Shown: one piece after another, positions 10,988 through 23,441 of the stretch | Position numbering within the stretch: the first letter of the stretch is position 1 | Layout: the number at the start of each line of letters is the position of its first letter | NCBI GenBank assembly: GCA_950097015.1 | Contig: CATNEN010000038.1 | Coordinates: forward strand, 28,364,501 to 28,428,500 | Length of the DNA stretch: 64,000 bases | Direction of reading: 5' to 3' | DNA from: Macrostomum hystrix | Lineage: Eukaryota; Platyhelminthes; Macrostomidae | Program-made: the position numbers and the translations under genes | Notes under the pieces: generated by a model | What the model was told of the DNA's origin: nothing | Seen by the model: the letters and a program-made list of their open reading frames with translations, nothing else | Databases searched by the model: none

Positions 10988-11830
10988 CAGCGGTCGTGAG
11001 TTCGCTTCTCAACCAAAATAAGGAAAAAAATTTCTCGTCAAGCGAAAGCAAATGATATATCTGATTTCGACTTTTCGACTGCCTTCATGGTTTTTTAAAA
11101 CCAGCAAGGGAGCAGATATGACTAAATGAGCTGGCCGCACAGCAGACAATGCATTTAATTTATTTGTCTTTTTAGGTTTAAAAATTATCGTGCCGTTTTT
11201 ACGTGAGCTGAATAGCCAAATTAAATAGAGAATTTTAACTAACACAAGTTTACCGATTGCGAACTGAAAGTGCATGACAACATGATTAAACAAACAAAAA
11301 ATTGTTTTACTTTTTACTTGTAATAAAAAGTTTCACAGCACAGATTCATGCTTGGATAAAAGTAGTATAGTTTGAATATGCTTTCACAGTAGACCACACG
11401 TGGGCTATTCAAATACCCAGGTTTCATCCAACCAATCAACCATGAAAATCCAGAACACGGGCTTAAATTTTCCGCTACATCCGACATAACATCCACGCTA
11501 CATTCCGCTACATAATGAAAGTTAGTTCATCATAGAATGTGGAAAATTTTAATACAAATGGTGAAAATTGGTCATAGGGTTTGGGAGCTATCGTGCTGCC
11601 TTGTAGAATTTGTGTGAAAAGCAAAAACCTCAAGCAATTGAAACAGACCCAAATTTTAAATTATTTTTATGACTAATAATTCTACTCGTTGATGATGTCT
11701 AACTGAGAGGTCACGAGTTCGTTTCTGGGAAAAAAAGGCTGAGAAATTTCGGATCTGTTTTCAGCCTGAGATTATGCTTTACGGGCTCGTAATAAAAAAC
11801 TTCCTTGTCTAAATAGGCAAAAGCGACAGA
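10988..11830. other. Spacer with weak tRNA-like traces
   Basis: Two short stretches resemble a B box, at about 10990 (ggtcgtgagttcgcttctc) and about 11706 (ggtcacgagttcgtttctg). They may be old SINE heads of a third type. Nothing else is supported. Confidence 0.4.
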
Positions 11831-11981
11831 TTGATGTGAGCGAGCAGTGTGCTCAAGCAGTGGACTCGTCAGCTGCCAGCGCGCTGTTCCGTTCGTCTTC
11901 GTCGTCGTCGTCGTCAAGTTCGGCTTCGTCTAGCGTTGGCGACTCGGCGAAAGCGAGGCACTCGGACTCGAAAAGAAGGTA
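11831..11981 (+). other. Possible isolated serine-rich exon
   Basis: A GC-rich block stands out in AT-rich surroundings. It has a plausible acceptor (gcgacag) and donor (aagaag/gtaaga) and reads, in one frame, as a run of about ten serines followed by ASSSVGDSAKARHSDSKR. No partner exon or gene was found, and the other strand gives an acidic frame instead. It is kept as a possibility only. Confidence 0.25.
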
Positions 11982-12037
11982 AGACTTCATGCGTACAGGC
12001 AGTGGCAGCTGGTCTATTCTCTGTTAAATGATTGAAT

Positions 12038-12356
12038 CTAGCTATATAATAATAGTTAAATAGCTATATAATAATAGTTAAATAGCTATATAATAATAGT
12101 TAAATAGCTATATAATAATAGTTAAATAGCTATATAATAATAGTTAAATAGCTATATAATAATAGTTAAATAGCTATATAATAATAGTTAAATAGCTATA
12201 TAATAATAGTTAAATAGCTATATAATAATAGTTAAATAGCTATATAATAATAGTTAAATAGCTATATAATAATAGTTAAATAGCTATATAATAATAGTTA
12301 AATAGCTATATAATAATAGTTAAATAGCTATATAATAATAGTTAAATAGCTATATA
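12038..12356. repeat. 22-bp AT-rich tandem array
   Basis: About 14 nearly identical copies of a 22-bp unit (tagctatataataatagtta plus 2 nt). Confidence 0.96.
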
Positions 12357-12690
12357 AGTTTGAGTCGCTAGAGATGCATTTGAGTCGCTAGAGATGCATT
12401 TGAGTCGCTAGAGATGTATTTGTGTCGCTAGAGATGCATTTGAGTCGCTAGAGATGCATTTGAGTCGCTAGAGATGCATTTGAGTCGCTAGAGATGCATT
12501 TGAGTCGCTAGAGATGCATTTGAGTCGCTAGAGATGCATTTGAGTCGCTAGAGATGCATTTGAGTCGCTAGAGATGAATTTGAGTCGCTAGAGATGCATT
12601 TGAGTCGCTAGAGATGCATTTGAGTCGCTAGAGGTGCATTTGAGTCGCTAGAGATGCATTTGAGTCGCTAGAGATGCATTTGAGTCATTG
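12357..12690. repeat. 20-bp tandem array
   Basis: About 16-17 copies of gagtcgctagagatgcattt with rare single-base variants. It directly abuts the 22-bp array and is unrelated to it. Confidence 0.96.
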
Positions 12691-12719
12691 GAGCAGTGTT
12701 TAAGTAAAGCAGACCCAAA

Positions 12720-15700
12720 TTAGCAACTAACCGACTCGGCCATCACGCCGCCGATTCGTTCTCGCACGACTCGTCGGCACAGGTGTGTCAGTCTCGGCGG
12801 TCGACGCAGCCAGACGGTCTCCACCCAGCCGGCTAGCCGGTCTCGCCCCGGATCCGGTTGCGTCAGCGAAGCTCCAGCGGCGGCGGCGGCGGAGGCTCCA
12901 GCCTGCAGCACCGGTAAAAGGTTGGCGTCCTCGTCGAGACGCCAGCCGCATCGGATGAGGAAGACAACAGCTGACCAGTGGCTTCTCCATGCCAAGAACA
13001 CTATGGGAGAGTTCATCTGGCGCTGAAGGAAACGGTTGGGAGGAGAAATGTGCATGGGATACCGTCCGACTCACCTGTTTCATCTGTAATTTTACCTGTT
13101 GCATCATCTGTTATACCTGCTCCATTATCTGTCATTCTACCTGTTGCATCATCTGTTATACCTGCTCCATTATCTGTCATTCTACCTGTTGCATCATCTG
13201 TTATACCTGCTACATTATCTGCCATTTTACCTGTTGCATCATCTGTTATACGTGCTCCATTATCTGTCATTTTTACCTGTTCTATCCCCTTGTTTACCTG
13301 CATTGGACTAGCCTGCTGCTGCTGCTGCTGCTGTTGCTGCCAATTTGTTGGTCCCAGCGTTGCCCCGGCCCTGACCATCAGTCGAAGGCCTTCGTAGCAG
13401 TCTGCCTGCGAAATTCGCTCGACCATCAGCTGGAAGACGCACTTGCTCAACGGCGAGTAGCCGAATTTGTCTAGCGAGTTGACGTCGCAGCCGTGGCTGA
13501 TCAAGGCGCTCAAAATTGTATTGCGTCCAGCGCAGTTGAGCATGTTGGCTCTGTGCAGCGGGCTGGCGCCGTTCTTGTCCGCAGATAGTACGTTGGCGCC
13601 GTTGTCAAGCAGCAGACGGACCAGCGTCTCACAGCCAGAGCTGACGGCGAGGGACAGCGGCGACTCGCCCGCCTCCTCGGTCAGCGCGTTGATCTGGGAG
13701 AATGAGAAATCATATTGTGCATAAATTGGTCTTATCTCTCCCGTGTCTCATCTCTCCCGTGTCTCATCTCTCCCGTGTCTCAACTCTCCCGTGTCTCATC
13801 TCTCCCGTGTCTCAACTCTCCCGTGTCTCAACTCTCCCGTGTCTCAACTCTCCCGTGTCTTATCTCTCCCGTGTCTTATCTCTCCCATGTCTCATCTCTC
13901 CCGTGTCTCAACTCTCCCGTGTCTTATCTCTCCCGTGTCTCATCTCTCCCGTGTCTCAACTCTCCCGTGTCTCAACTCTCCCGTGTCTTATCTCTCCCGT
14001 GTCTTATCTCTCCCATGTCTCATCTCTCCCGTGTCTCATCTCTCCCGTGTCTCAACTCTCCCGTGTCTCATCTCTCCCGTGTCTTATCTCTCCCGTGTCT
14101 TATCTCTCCCATGTCTCATCTCTCCCGTGTCTCAACTCTCCCGTGTCTTATCTCTCCCGTGTCTCATCTCTCCCGTGTCTCAACTCTCCCGTGTCTCAAC
14201 TCTCCCGTGTCTTATCTCTCCCGTGTCTTATCTCTCCCATGTCTCATCTCTCCCGTGTCTCATCTCTCCCGTGTCTCAACTCTCCCGTGTCTCATCTCTC
14301 CCGTGTCTCAACTCTCCCGTGTCTCAACTCTCCCGTGTCTCAACTCTCCCGTGTCTTATCTCTCCCGTGTCTTATCTCTCCCATGTCTCATCTCTCCCGT
14401 GTCTCAACTCTCCCGTGTCTTATCTCTCCCGTGTCTCATCTCTCCCGTGTCTCAACTCTCCCGTGTCTCAACTCTCCCGTGTCTTATCTCTCCCGTGTCT
14501 CATCTCTCCCGTGTCTCATCTCTCCCGTGTCTCATCTCTCCCGTGTCTCATCTCTCCCGTGTCTCATCTCTCCCGTGTCTCATCTCTCCCGTGTCTCATC
14601 TCTCCCGTGTCTCAACTCTCCCGTGTCTCAACTCTCCCGTGTCTTATCTCTCCCGTGTCTTATCTCTCCCATGTCTCATCTCTCCCGTGTCTCAACTCTC
14701 CCGTGTCTTATCTCTCCCGTGTCTCATCTCTCCCGTGTCTCAACTCTCCCGTGTCTCAACTCTCCCGTGTCTTATCTCTCCCGTGTCTTATCTCTCCCAT
14801 GTCTCATCTCTCCCGTGTCTCATCTCTCCCGTGTCTCAACTCTCCCGTGTCTCATCTCTCCCGTGTCTCAACTCTCCCGTGTCTCAACTCTCCCGTGTCT
14901 CAACTCTCCCGTGTCTTATCTCTCCCGTGTCTTATCTCTCCCATGTCTCATCTCTCCCGTGTCTCAACTCTCCCGTGTCTTATCTCTCCCGTGTCTCATC
15001 TCTCCCGTGTCTCAACTCTCCCGTGTCTCAACTCTCCCGTGTCTTATCTCTCCCGTGTCTCATCTCTCCCGTGTCTCATCTCTCCCGTGTCTCATCTCTC
15101 CCGTGTCTCATCTCTCCCGTGTCTCATCTCTCCCGTGTCTCATCTCTCCCGTGTCTCATCTCTCCCGTGTCTCATCTCTCTCTGCCACTTCATTTTCTTA
15201 AATCGAAAACCTTAATTAGACTCGTATAATGCCATTTGAAAGTGACTCAAACTTTATTACAAATCGATTTCTTTTTGGACAGAACAACGAGAAAAACATA
15301 GCCAGGCGAAAATGATTTTCCTACATTGAACTAACCATGCTAGAGCTTGACCGACTCAGCTCAAAATCAATAATGCAAAAGTTGTCTACTTGGAATATAA
15401 TTCAATGGAGAGAGGAGAATTCATGGTGTGAGTCATGCTGAGTCCTTTTGAGCACACATGCCCTGCCCTGTAAGTGCTTTTTTATCCTACGTGGGTAGAC
15501 TGCCGGACTCATGCTTGCCTGGAAACTATGGGATCTCTTGGTTGTTGGGGCCTAAAAAATATTGCAAACCAAACTCGATAAGTAATCTATGATAATTATC
15601 AGATCAAAACACTGCTCTCTAGCTAATAAGTCTCGAACATTAAGAATCATTCCATTAAAATAACTTCGTAGGAAAATATCCTTCATCACTCTCAAACTCT

Positions 15701-18700
15701 CTTATTATAACCACTTGTTACTCTTCCCATTGCAATAAATACCTTTCAATCCGAACAATCCCTAATTGATCCCTAGAAATCATTAATTGATTCCTAGCAA
15801 TCCCTTATGATCCTCAGCAATCCGATATAATCCCTAGCAATCCCATATGATCCCTAGCAATCCCATATGACCCCTAGCAACCCCATATGATCCCTAGCAA
15901 TCCCATATGATCCCAAGCAACCCCATATGAACCCTAGCAACCCCATATGATCCCAAGCAACCCCATATGAACCCTAGCAACCCCATATGATCCCAAGCAA
16001 CCCCATATGATCCCAAGCAACCCCATATGACCCCTAGCAACCCCATATGATCCCTAGCAACCCCATATGATCCCAAGCAACCCCATATGATCCCTAGCAA
16101 CCCCATATGATCCCTAGCAATCCCATATGATCCCTAGCAATCCCATATGATCCCTAGCAATCCCATATGACCCCTAGCAACCCCATATGATCCCTAGCAA
16201 CCCCATATGATCCCTAGCAACCCCATATGATCCCAAGCAACCCCATATGAACCCTAGCAACCCCATATGATCCCTAGCAATCCCATATGATCCCTAGCAA
16301 TCCCATATGATCCCAAGCAACCCCATATGATCCCTAGCAACCCCATATGATCCCTAGCAATCCCATATGATCCCAAGCAACCCCATATGATCCCAAGCAA
16401 CCCCATATGATCCCTAGCAATCCCATATGATCCCTAGCAATCCCATATGATCCCTAGCAATCCCATATGATCCCTAGCAATCCCATATGAACCCTAGCAA
16501 TCCCATATGATCCCAAGCAACCCCATATGAACCCTAGCAACCCCATATGATCCCTAGCAATCCCATATGACCCCTAGCAACCCATATGATCCCTAGCAAT
16601 CCCATATGATCCCTAGCAATCCCATATGAACCCTAGCAATCCCATATGATCCCAAGCAACCCCATATGATCCCTAGCAATCCCATATGATCCCTAGCAAT
16701 CCCATATGAACCCTAGCAATCCCATATGATCCCTAGCAACCCCATATGAACCCTAGCAACCCCATATGATCCCTAGCAATCCCATATGATCCCTAGCAAT
16801 CCCATATGAACCCTAGCAATCCCATATGATCCCAAGCAACCCCATATGAACCCTAGCAATCCCATATGACCCCTAGCAACCCCATATGATCCCTAGCAAC
16901 CCCATATGATCCCAAGCAATCCCATATGACCCCTAGCAACCCCATATGATCCCAAGCAATCCCATATGACCCCTAGCAACCCCATATGATCCCTAGCAAC
17001 CCCATATGATCCCTAGCAACCCCATATGATCCCAAGCAACCCCATATGATCCCAAGCAACCCCATATGATCCCAAGCAACCCCATATGATCCCAAGCAAC
17101 CCCATATGATCCCAAGCAACCCCATATGATCCCAAGCAACCCCATATGATCCCAAGCAACCCCATATGATCCCTAGCAATCCCATATGATCCCTAGCAAT
17201 CCCATATGACCCCTAGCAATCCCATATGATCCCTAGCAATCCCATATGACCCCTAGCAACCCCATATGATCCCTAGCAACCCCATATGATCCCTAGCAAC
17301 CCCATATGATCCCAAGCAACCCCATATGATCCCAAGCAACCCCATATGATCCCAAGCAACCCCATATGATCCCTAGCAATCCCATATGACCCCTAGCAAC
17401 CCCATATGATCCCAAGCAATCCCATATGATCCCAAGCAACCCCATATGATCCCAAGCAACCCCATATGATCCCTAGCAATCCCATATGACCCCTAGCAAT
17501 CCCATATGATCCCTAGCAATCCCATATGATCCCTAGCAATCCCATATGACCCCTAGCAACCCCATATGATCCCAAGCAATCCCATATGATCCCAAGCAAC
17601 CCCATATGATCCCAAGCAACCCCATATGATCCCTAGCAACCCCATATGATCCCAAGCAACCCCATATGATCCCAAGCAACCCCATATGATCCCAAGCAAC
17701 CCCATATGATCCCTAGCAATCCCATATGACCCCTAGCAACCCCATATGATCCCAAGCAATCCCATATGATCCCAAGCAACCCCATATGATCCCAAGCAAC
17801 CCCATATGATCCCTAGCAATCCCATATGACCCCTAGCAATCCCATATGATCCCTAGCAATCCCATATGAACCCTAGCAATCCCATATGATCCCTAGCAAT
17901 CCCATATGATCCCAAGCAACCCCATATGATCCCAAGCAACCCCATATGATCCCTAGCAATCCCATATGATCCCTAGCAATCCCATATGACCCCTAGCAAT
18001 CCCATATGATCCCTAGCAATCCCATATGACCCCTAGCAACCCCATATGATCCCTAGCAACCCCATATGATCCCTAGCAACCCCATATGATCCCAAGCAAC
18101 CCCATATGATCCCAAGCAACCCCATATGATCCCAAGCAACCCCATATGATCCCTAGCAATCCCATATGACCCCTAGCAACCCCATATGATCCCAAGCAAT
18201 CCCATATGATCCCAAGCAACCCCATATGATCCCAAGCAACCCCATATGATCCCTAGCAATCCCATATGACCCCTAGCAATCCCATATGATCCCTAGCAAT
18301 CCCATATGAACCCTAGCAATCCCATATGACCCCTAGCAACCCCATATGATCCCAAGCAATCCCATATGACCCCTAGCAACCCCATATGATCCCTAGCAAC
18401 CCCATATGATCCCTAGCAACCCCATATGATCCCAAGCAACCCCATATGATCCCAAGCAACCCCATATGATCCCAAGCAACCCCATATGATCCCAAGCAAC
18501 CCCATATGATCCCAAGCAACCCCATATGATCCCAAGCAACCCCATATGATCCCAAGCAACCCCATATGATCCCTAGCAATCCCATATGATCCCTAGCAAT
18601 CCCATATGACCCCTAGCAATCCCATATGATCCCTAGCAATCCCATATGACCCCTAGCAACCCCATATGATCCCTAGCAACCCCATATGATCCCTAGCAAC

Positions 18701-21055
18701 CCCATATGATCCCAAGCAACCCCATATGATCCCAAGCAACCCCATATGATCCCTAGCAACCCCATATGATCCCTAGCAATCCCATATGACCCCTAGCAAC
18801 CCCATATGATCCCAAGCAATCCCATATGATCCCAAGCAACCCCATATGATCCCAAGCAACCCCATATGATCCCTAGCAATCCCATATGACCCCTAGCAAT
18901 CCCATATGATCCCTAGCAATCCCATATGAACCCTAGCAATCCCATATGATCCCTAGCAATCCCATATGACCCCTAGCAACCCCATATGATCCCTAGCAAC
19001 CCCATATGATCCCTAGCAATCCCTTTATGATCCATAATGATCTCATTGGTCCCTAATTTATGTCTAACAATCCCTATTTTAACCAAACAGTCGCTTATGA
19101 TTTCATAATATCCCAAATTATCCGATAAAATCAATAAAAATCTTTAATAATTTGTAATGCTCACTTTTGATCCCAATAATTTACTCAGTAATATCAATGC
19201 CAATCCCAATACTTGAACAATAACAAAAGATCCTCACTGATCTCCGAAATTCCTCATTTTTTTAGAATTTTATAATCAATTATAAAAATTATACATTGCA
19301 TGATGTTCATCCCTTAAAATATACAAAATTATCCCAAAACTCACATCGGCCCCTTTCGCCAGCAGATTCACCAGCAAGTCGACCCTAACGGAGGGGATGT
19401 CCAGCGAGGTCCCAGAGGCCGCAGATTCGGCAGCCGCAGTCATCGGCAGTATACCGGCTGTGCCGGCACACCTGATGATGGCCAGGTGAATCGGACGAAC
19501 TCCCTGATGATCGCCGCAGTTAACGTCAACGCCGGGCAGGGACAGCAGGAAGTTGATCATTGTCCACCGGTCATTCAGAATGGCCTTGGGGTGAAAATAC
19601 AAATGGGATAAATTGATTATTTCAGAAAAAATTTTCAGCAGACTTCAGCAGACACACACCTCCAACCCTGAACCTTCAGCAGACACCCACCTCCAACCCT
19701 GAACCTTCAGCAGACACCCACCTCCAACCCTGAACCTTCAGCAGACACCCACCTCCAACCCTGAACCTTCAGCAGACACCCACCTCCAACCCTGAACCTT
19801 CAGCAGACACCCACCTCAAACCCTGAACCCTCAGCAAAACCCGCCTATAACCCTGGCCCATTGTGAAGTCACCTGGTGCAGAGGCGACCTCCCGGAGGTG
19901 TCCCGGGCGCCGACATCAGCGCCAGCGTTGAGCAAGCACTCGGCTGTGGCAGTCGAATGATCCCTCTTGGCGGCCAGGTGCAATGGAGTCTGGCCATAGA
20001 CATCGACGCAGCGAGGACTGGCTCCGCGCTCTAGCAGCGCCAGCACGCAGTGCAGGCAGGCGGACTCCACTGCCAGATGCAGCGGCGTCTCGCCAGACTC
20101 CGCCAGCATGTCAGGGCAGGCGCCGCGAGCCAGCAGGGTGTCCACGCATTCGCAGTGCCGACCGCGCACCGCCAGATGCAGCGCTGTCATCTGTTCGGGC
20201 TTCGGTGTCTTCGGCATGTTGACGGAGGACTCCTGGCTGAGGATCTCGATCACGTGAACGTGGCCGCGGTCAGCCGCTCGAAGGAGCGGCGTCCAACCGT
20301 CGGCGTCCTGAACGTTCAGCGGGCCGGTAGGCAGGAAAACGCGAACGATCGCGGCGCTGCCGGACTCGGCGGCGTGGTGGATGAAGCGACGACCGCGGCA
20401 GTCTGCAGGCGAAGGATATGATAGGATAAAGAGAGGATTAGATAGGATTGGATAGGATAGAATAGGATTGGATTGGATAGGATAGGATAGGATTGGATAG
20501 GATAGGATAGGATAGGATAGGATAGTATAAGGAAAGGATAAGCATTGGAAAGGATAGGATAGGATAGGATGGGATAGGATAAGGATGGGATAAGCATAGG
20601 AAAGGATAGGATAGGATAGGATAGGATAGAATAGGATAGGATAGGAGTGGATAGGATAGGAGTGGATAGGATAGGAGTGGATAGGATAGGAGTGGATAGG
20701 ATAGGAGTGGATAGGATAGGATATTATAGGATAGGAGTGGATAGGATAGGGCTTGCAAAGTGTTTCTAAAGCATCCAGCCAGTTCCTTAGACTGTTTGAC
20801 TTGACCTGTGTAGCGAAAATTAATTCTTGCCCGACCGCATAGCTCGATAAGTCGGTGAATTGCTTCGCAATTGATCATCTGGATGGCGTAGATGATGGCC
20901 TCCTCAATCGGCAGTGTCAAGGCTCGCTCCTCTGTGTAGACCGCGTGTCGTTTAATATCGGCATTCCGGCTATGCTTGATGTCGTCAAGAATTCTTCTGC
21001 TGATGTACAAACTGCTAGCAGAGCAGTGACTGCTCATACTACCAACAGTCTCCAT
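12720..21055 (-). CDS. Ankyrin-repeat protein with C-terminal SOCS box (ASB type), 5 exons
   Basis: Minus-strand exons: 21055-20806, 20402-19873, 19584-19345, 13693-13298, 13022-12720. They join to 1719 nt, or 572 residues, with GT-AG borders and matching phases. Exon 2 holds ankyrin repeats (TALHLAVRGRHCECVDTLLA, TPLHLAVE, QTPLHLAAKRDHS, SPLHQ). Exons 3 and 4 continue with repeat-like units (RPIHLAII, SPLSLAVSSG, SPLHRANMLN). Exon 4 ends in a Q9 run. The last exon ends with RPPRLTHLCRRVVRERIGG, which fits the SOCS-box start PxxLxxLCRxxxR. ASB proteins are known to recruit Cullin-RING E3 ligase through the SOCS box and bind substrate through the ankyrin repeats; that role is inferred here. 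The donor at 13297 (ATGCAG/GTAAAC) was chosen because it restores phase with the SOCS exon and places the 45-bp repeat in an intron. Intron 3 is 5.65 kb, mostly satellite. Confidence 0.85.
13085..13290. repeat. 45-bp tandem array in the last intron of the ASB-type gene
   Basis: Four to five copies of a 45-bp unit (ctgttgcatcatctgttata, cctgctccattatctgtcat, tctac). The array stays open in several frames, and on the minus strand it extends exon 4 as MTDNGAGITDDATG repeats. I place it in the intron because a strong donor precedes it and a strong acceptor (CCGTTTCCTTCAG) follows it. Confidence 0.85.
13737..15183. repeat. 16-bp satellite in intron 3 of the ASB-type gene
   Basis: About 90 copies of ctctcccgtgtctcat, with variants tctcaact, tcttat and cccatg. 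A 560-bp (35-unit) block recurs, for example 14221 onward against 14781 onward. Three plus-strand frames stay open for about 500 codons purely because of the repeat. Confidence 0.97.
15184..15759. other. Unique spacer between two satellites of intron 3
   Basis: AT-rich unique sequence inside the large intron of the ASB-type gene. No gene or element is supported. Confidence 0.5.
15760..19030. repeat. 20-bp satellite, about 160 copies
   Basis: A 20-bp unit (atccctagcaaccccatatg) with three variable positions (t/a in cct/cca, c/t in acc/atc, and t/c/a after ga). Higher-order structure is visible: blocks repeat with offsets of 780 bp (17221 against 18001) and 1400 bp (16973 against 18373). The edges at about 15760 and 19030 decay into diverged units. 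Confidence 0.97.
19665..19850. repeat. 31-bp tandem array in intron 2 of the ASB-type gene
   Basis: Six copies of a 31-bp unit (cttcagcagacacccacctc then caaccctgaac). It fills much of the 19585-19872 intron. Confidence 0.93.
20410..20755. repeat. Pentanucleotide (aggat)n array in intron 1 of the ASB-type gene
   Basis: Long imperfect runs of aggat with ggagt-containing variants around 20645-20745. They produce spurious minus-strand LSYPILSYP reading frames continuous with exon 1. Confidence 0.95.
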
Positions 21056-21555
21056 GCTTACAATTTTAATTTCTTTGAAGTTGTTTTTCTTCGAAAGTAA
21101 AAAAAAACTAAAAGTGGACTCAAATTCAGAAAATTTATATTTATATTATGCAGACGTGGGTGCTGGGTAAGTGTGGCTAGGGTTGGTCGCATTGGTCGGG
21201 AGCTAAGATTCAACGGACTGTGGCCACTAGGAGAGAGATTGCTAAATTACGCTTTGGGGTGAATGCAGCATGCTGTAGCTGAGCTAGAGGTTTTTCCTGT
21301 ACAAGAAAATAATCACCCCCAAACCTTTCTCTGCACTTACTGAGCTTTTTTACACACTGACAATGCTGTACAGGTAGGTGTACGCACCCACTCCCCTGAT
21401 TAAACATTGTTCTAGGCAAAGTACATGCCAACTCACGTCGCCTTCCCTAGAAAATTATTTGCCTCTTTTCTAATATTTTTTCGTCTAAAAAATTCTGGGC
21501 ACGTAGCTTTAGGCATGAGACACGACAGAGCCAAGTTTTAGTCAATTTAGTGTTT
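21056..21555. other. Spacer upstream of the ASB-type gene
   Basis: Presumed promoter side of the minus-strand ASB-type gene. No TATA motif or other gene is supported. The short minus-strand frame at 21210-21431 has no recognisable features. Confidence 0.4.
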
Positions 21556-21559
21556 CAGT

Positions 21560-22290
21560 GGGTCACAATCTACTCAAGTCATGGAAATGGTCATTGCGAA
21601 CTAAAGGTCATAGAAAGGGTCATTGCGAAACTCCAGGTCATAAGAGCGGTCATTGCTAAACTCAAGTTCACGATATTAGTCATTGCTAAAATCAAGATTA
21701 TGAGAATGGTCATTGCTAAACTCAGGGTCATAGAAAGGGTAATTACAAAACTCAAGGTCATAGAAAGGCTCATTGTTAAACTCAAGTCATAGAAAGGGTC
21801 ATTGCGAAACACAATTGGTCACGGCAATGGTCGTTGCTTAACTTAAGGTCATAAGAGCGGTCATTGCTAAACTCAAGGTCATAGAAAGGATCATTATTAA
21901 ACTCAAGGTCATAGAAAGGGTCATTGCTAAACGCAAGGTCATAGAAAGGGTCATTGCTAAACGCAAGGTCATAGAAAGGATCATTGCTAAACTCAAGGTC
22001 ATAGAAAGGATCATTGCTAAACTCAAGGTCATAGAAAGGATCATTGCTAAATTCAAGTCAAAGAAATGATCATTGCTAAACTCAAGGTCATAGAAAGGAT
22101 CATTGCTAAATTCAAGTCAAACAAAGGATCATTGCTAAACTCAAGGTCATAGAAAGGATCATTGCTAAACTCAAGGTCATGGAAAGGGTCCATGCGAAAC
22201 ACAAGGTCACGACAATGGTCGTGCTTAACTGAAGGTCATGAGAGCTGTCATTGCTAAACTCAAGTTCATGAGACAATTCATTGCTTAAAA
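21560..22290. repeat. 30-bp tandem array
   Basis: About 24 copies of a 30-bp unit (ggtcattgctaaactcaagg, tcatagaaag), more diverged at both ends. Confidence 0.94.
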
Positions 22291-22321
22291 TTGCTTCTCA
22301 TTGCTTCATAAGGGCATAAGA

Positions 22322-22535
22322 AGGGGGCGAGTGGCAGAGCGGTTAACGTGTTTGCCTCCCGCACCAAGGTCCCTGAGCTTGATTCCGCGGCGAGACCACA
22401 TCAAGTTGGGGTGCAGCCGCGGACGGAAGGCTTCTGCATGGCTTGTCGTGCAATTTACTGGCTTGGAGGGCCAACCTCCAAGGCACAGTGAAGTGAGCAC
22501 CGCCTGACGATAAGAATGTCTGGGCAGATGAATGT
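22322..22535 (+). mobile_element. SINE S1 with full tRNA-like head, 3' truncated
   Basis: The head shows an A box (gagtggcagagcggttaacg) and a B box (gagcttgattccg) about 35 nt apart, as in tRNA-derived SINEs with an internal pol III promoter. The body follows to gtctgggcagatgaatg and stops before the 3' third of the family sequence. Confidence 0.82.
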
Positions 22536-22917
22536 TGAATGTCTTTACGAGTAAGTAAAACAAATTAACAATAAATATTAGATCATGACTAAAGTATTTT
22601 ATTTCAATATACTGGCAATGAATATAAAAAAATCATTAATACTCGTACGAATTAGAAGCTGATAAGACCAGTAATCATTTAATTTATCGAATAGTTTATT
22701 GTCGTAAAAGCTTTGTAGAAAACTTTTTTTATTGCCAATTCACACAGTCAACAGTCAGACTAAAAGTAAACACTTTATTCTTAGGCCAAATTAGGTCAAG
22801 CAGAAGAAGGCACTGATATAAACAATTTAGTATTTACATACAGGCTGCGAAAAACAGACAGTCGTCAACTTCTAATTTACCTAGAAGGACATGCAGATCT
22901 CTAAATCCAGGAAACAG

Positions 22918-23400
22918 AATTTTCAAATATAAAATCCCAAATTTTCCATTCTAAAATCCCAAATTTCCCATTCTGAAATCCCAAATTTCCCATTCTAAAA
23001 TCCCAAATTTCCCATTCTAAAATCCCAAATTTCCCATTCTAAAATCCCAAATTTCCAATTCTAAAATCCCTAAATTTCCAATTCTAAAATCCCAAATTTC
23101 CCATTCTAAAATCCCTAAATTTCGAATTATAAAATCCCTAAATTTCCCATTCTAAAATCCCAAATTTCCCATTCTAAAATCCCAAATTTCCAATTCTAAA
23201 ATCCCAAATTTCCAATTCTAAATTCCCTAACTTTCGAATTCTAAAATCCCAAAGTTCCCATTCTAAAATGCCTAAATTTCCCATTCTAAAATCCCAAATT
23301 TCCAATTCTAAAATCCCAAAGTTCCCATTCTAAAATCCGTAAATTTCGAATTCTAAAATCCCAAATTTCTTATTATAAAATCCCTCAATTTTTAAGTCTA
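22918..23400. repeat. 22-bp tandem array downstream of the PHM gene
   Basis: About 21 diverged copies of a 22-bp unit (attctaaaatcccaaatttc plus cc). It lies about 40 nt past the stop of the minus-strand PHM gene, so it may be in its 3' UTR or just beyond. Confidence 0.93.
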
Positions 23401-23441
23401 AAGTCCTACGACTACGGTTTTTAATAAAAATAAAACTAAAA

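Noticed and set aside
12723-13026. Plus-strand frame opposite the SOCS exon
   Set aside because: It is open and GC-rich, but the minus strand encodes a recognisable SOCS box in phase with ankyrin exons, so this is a shadow.
13013-13297. Minus-strand MTDNGAGITDDATG coding repeats as part of the ASB-type protein
   Set aside because: A strong donor before the repeat and a strong acceptor after it restore the frame into the SOCS box. The repeat is better placed in the intron.
13702-15229. Three plus-strand open frames of about 490-504 codons
   Set aside because: They are the same 16-bp satellite read in three frames. The repeat lacks stops, and the region is an intron on the other strand.
20316-20597. 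Minus-strand LSYPILSYP extension of the ASB-type exon 1
   Set aside because: This is the pentanucleotide array of intron 1. A donor at 20805 and an acceptor at 20403 remove it cleanly.
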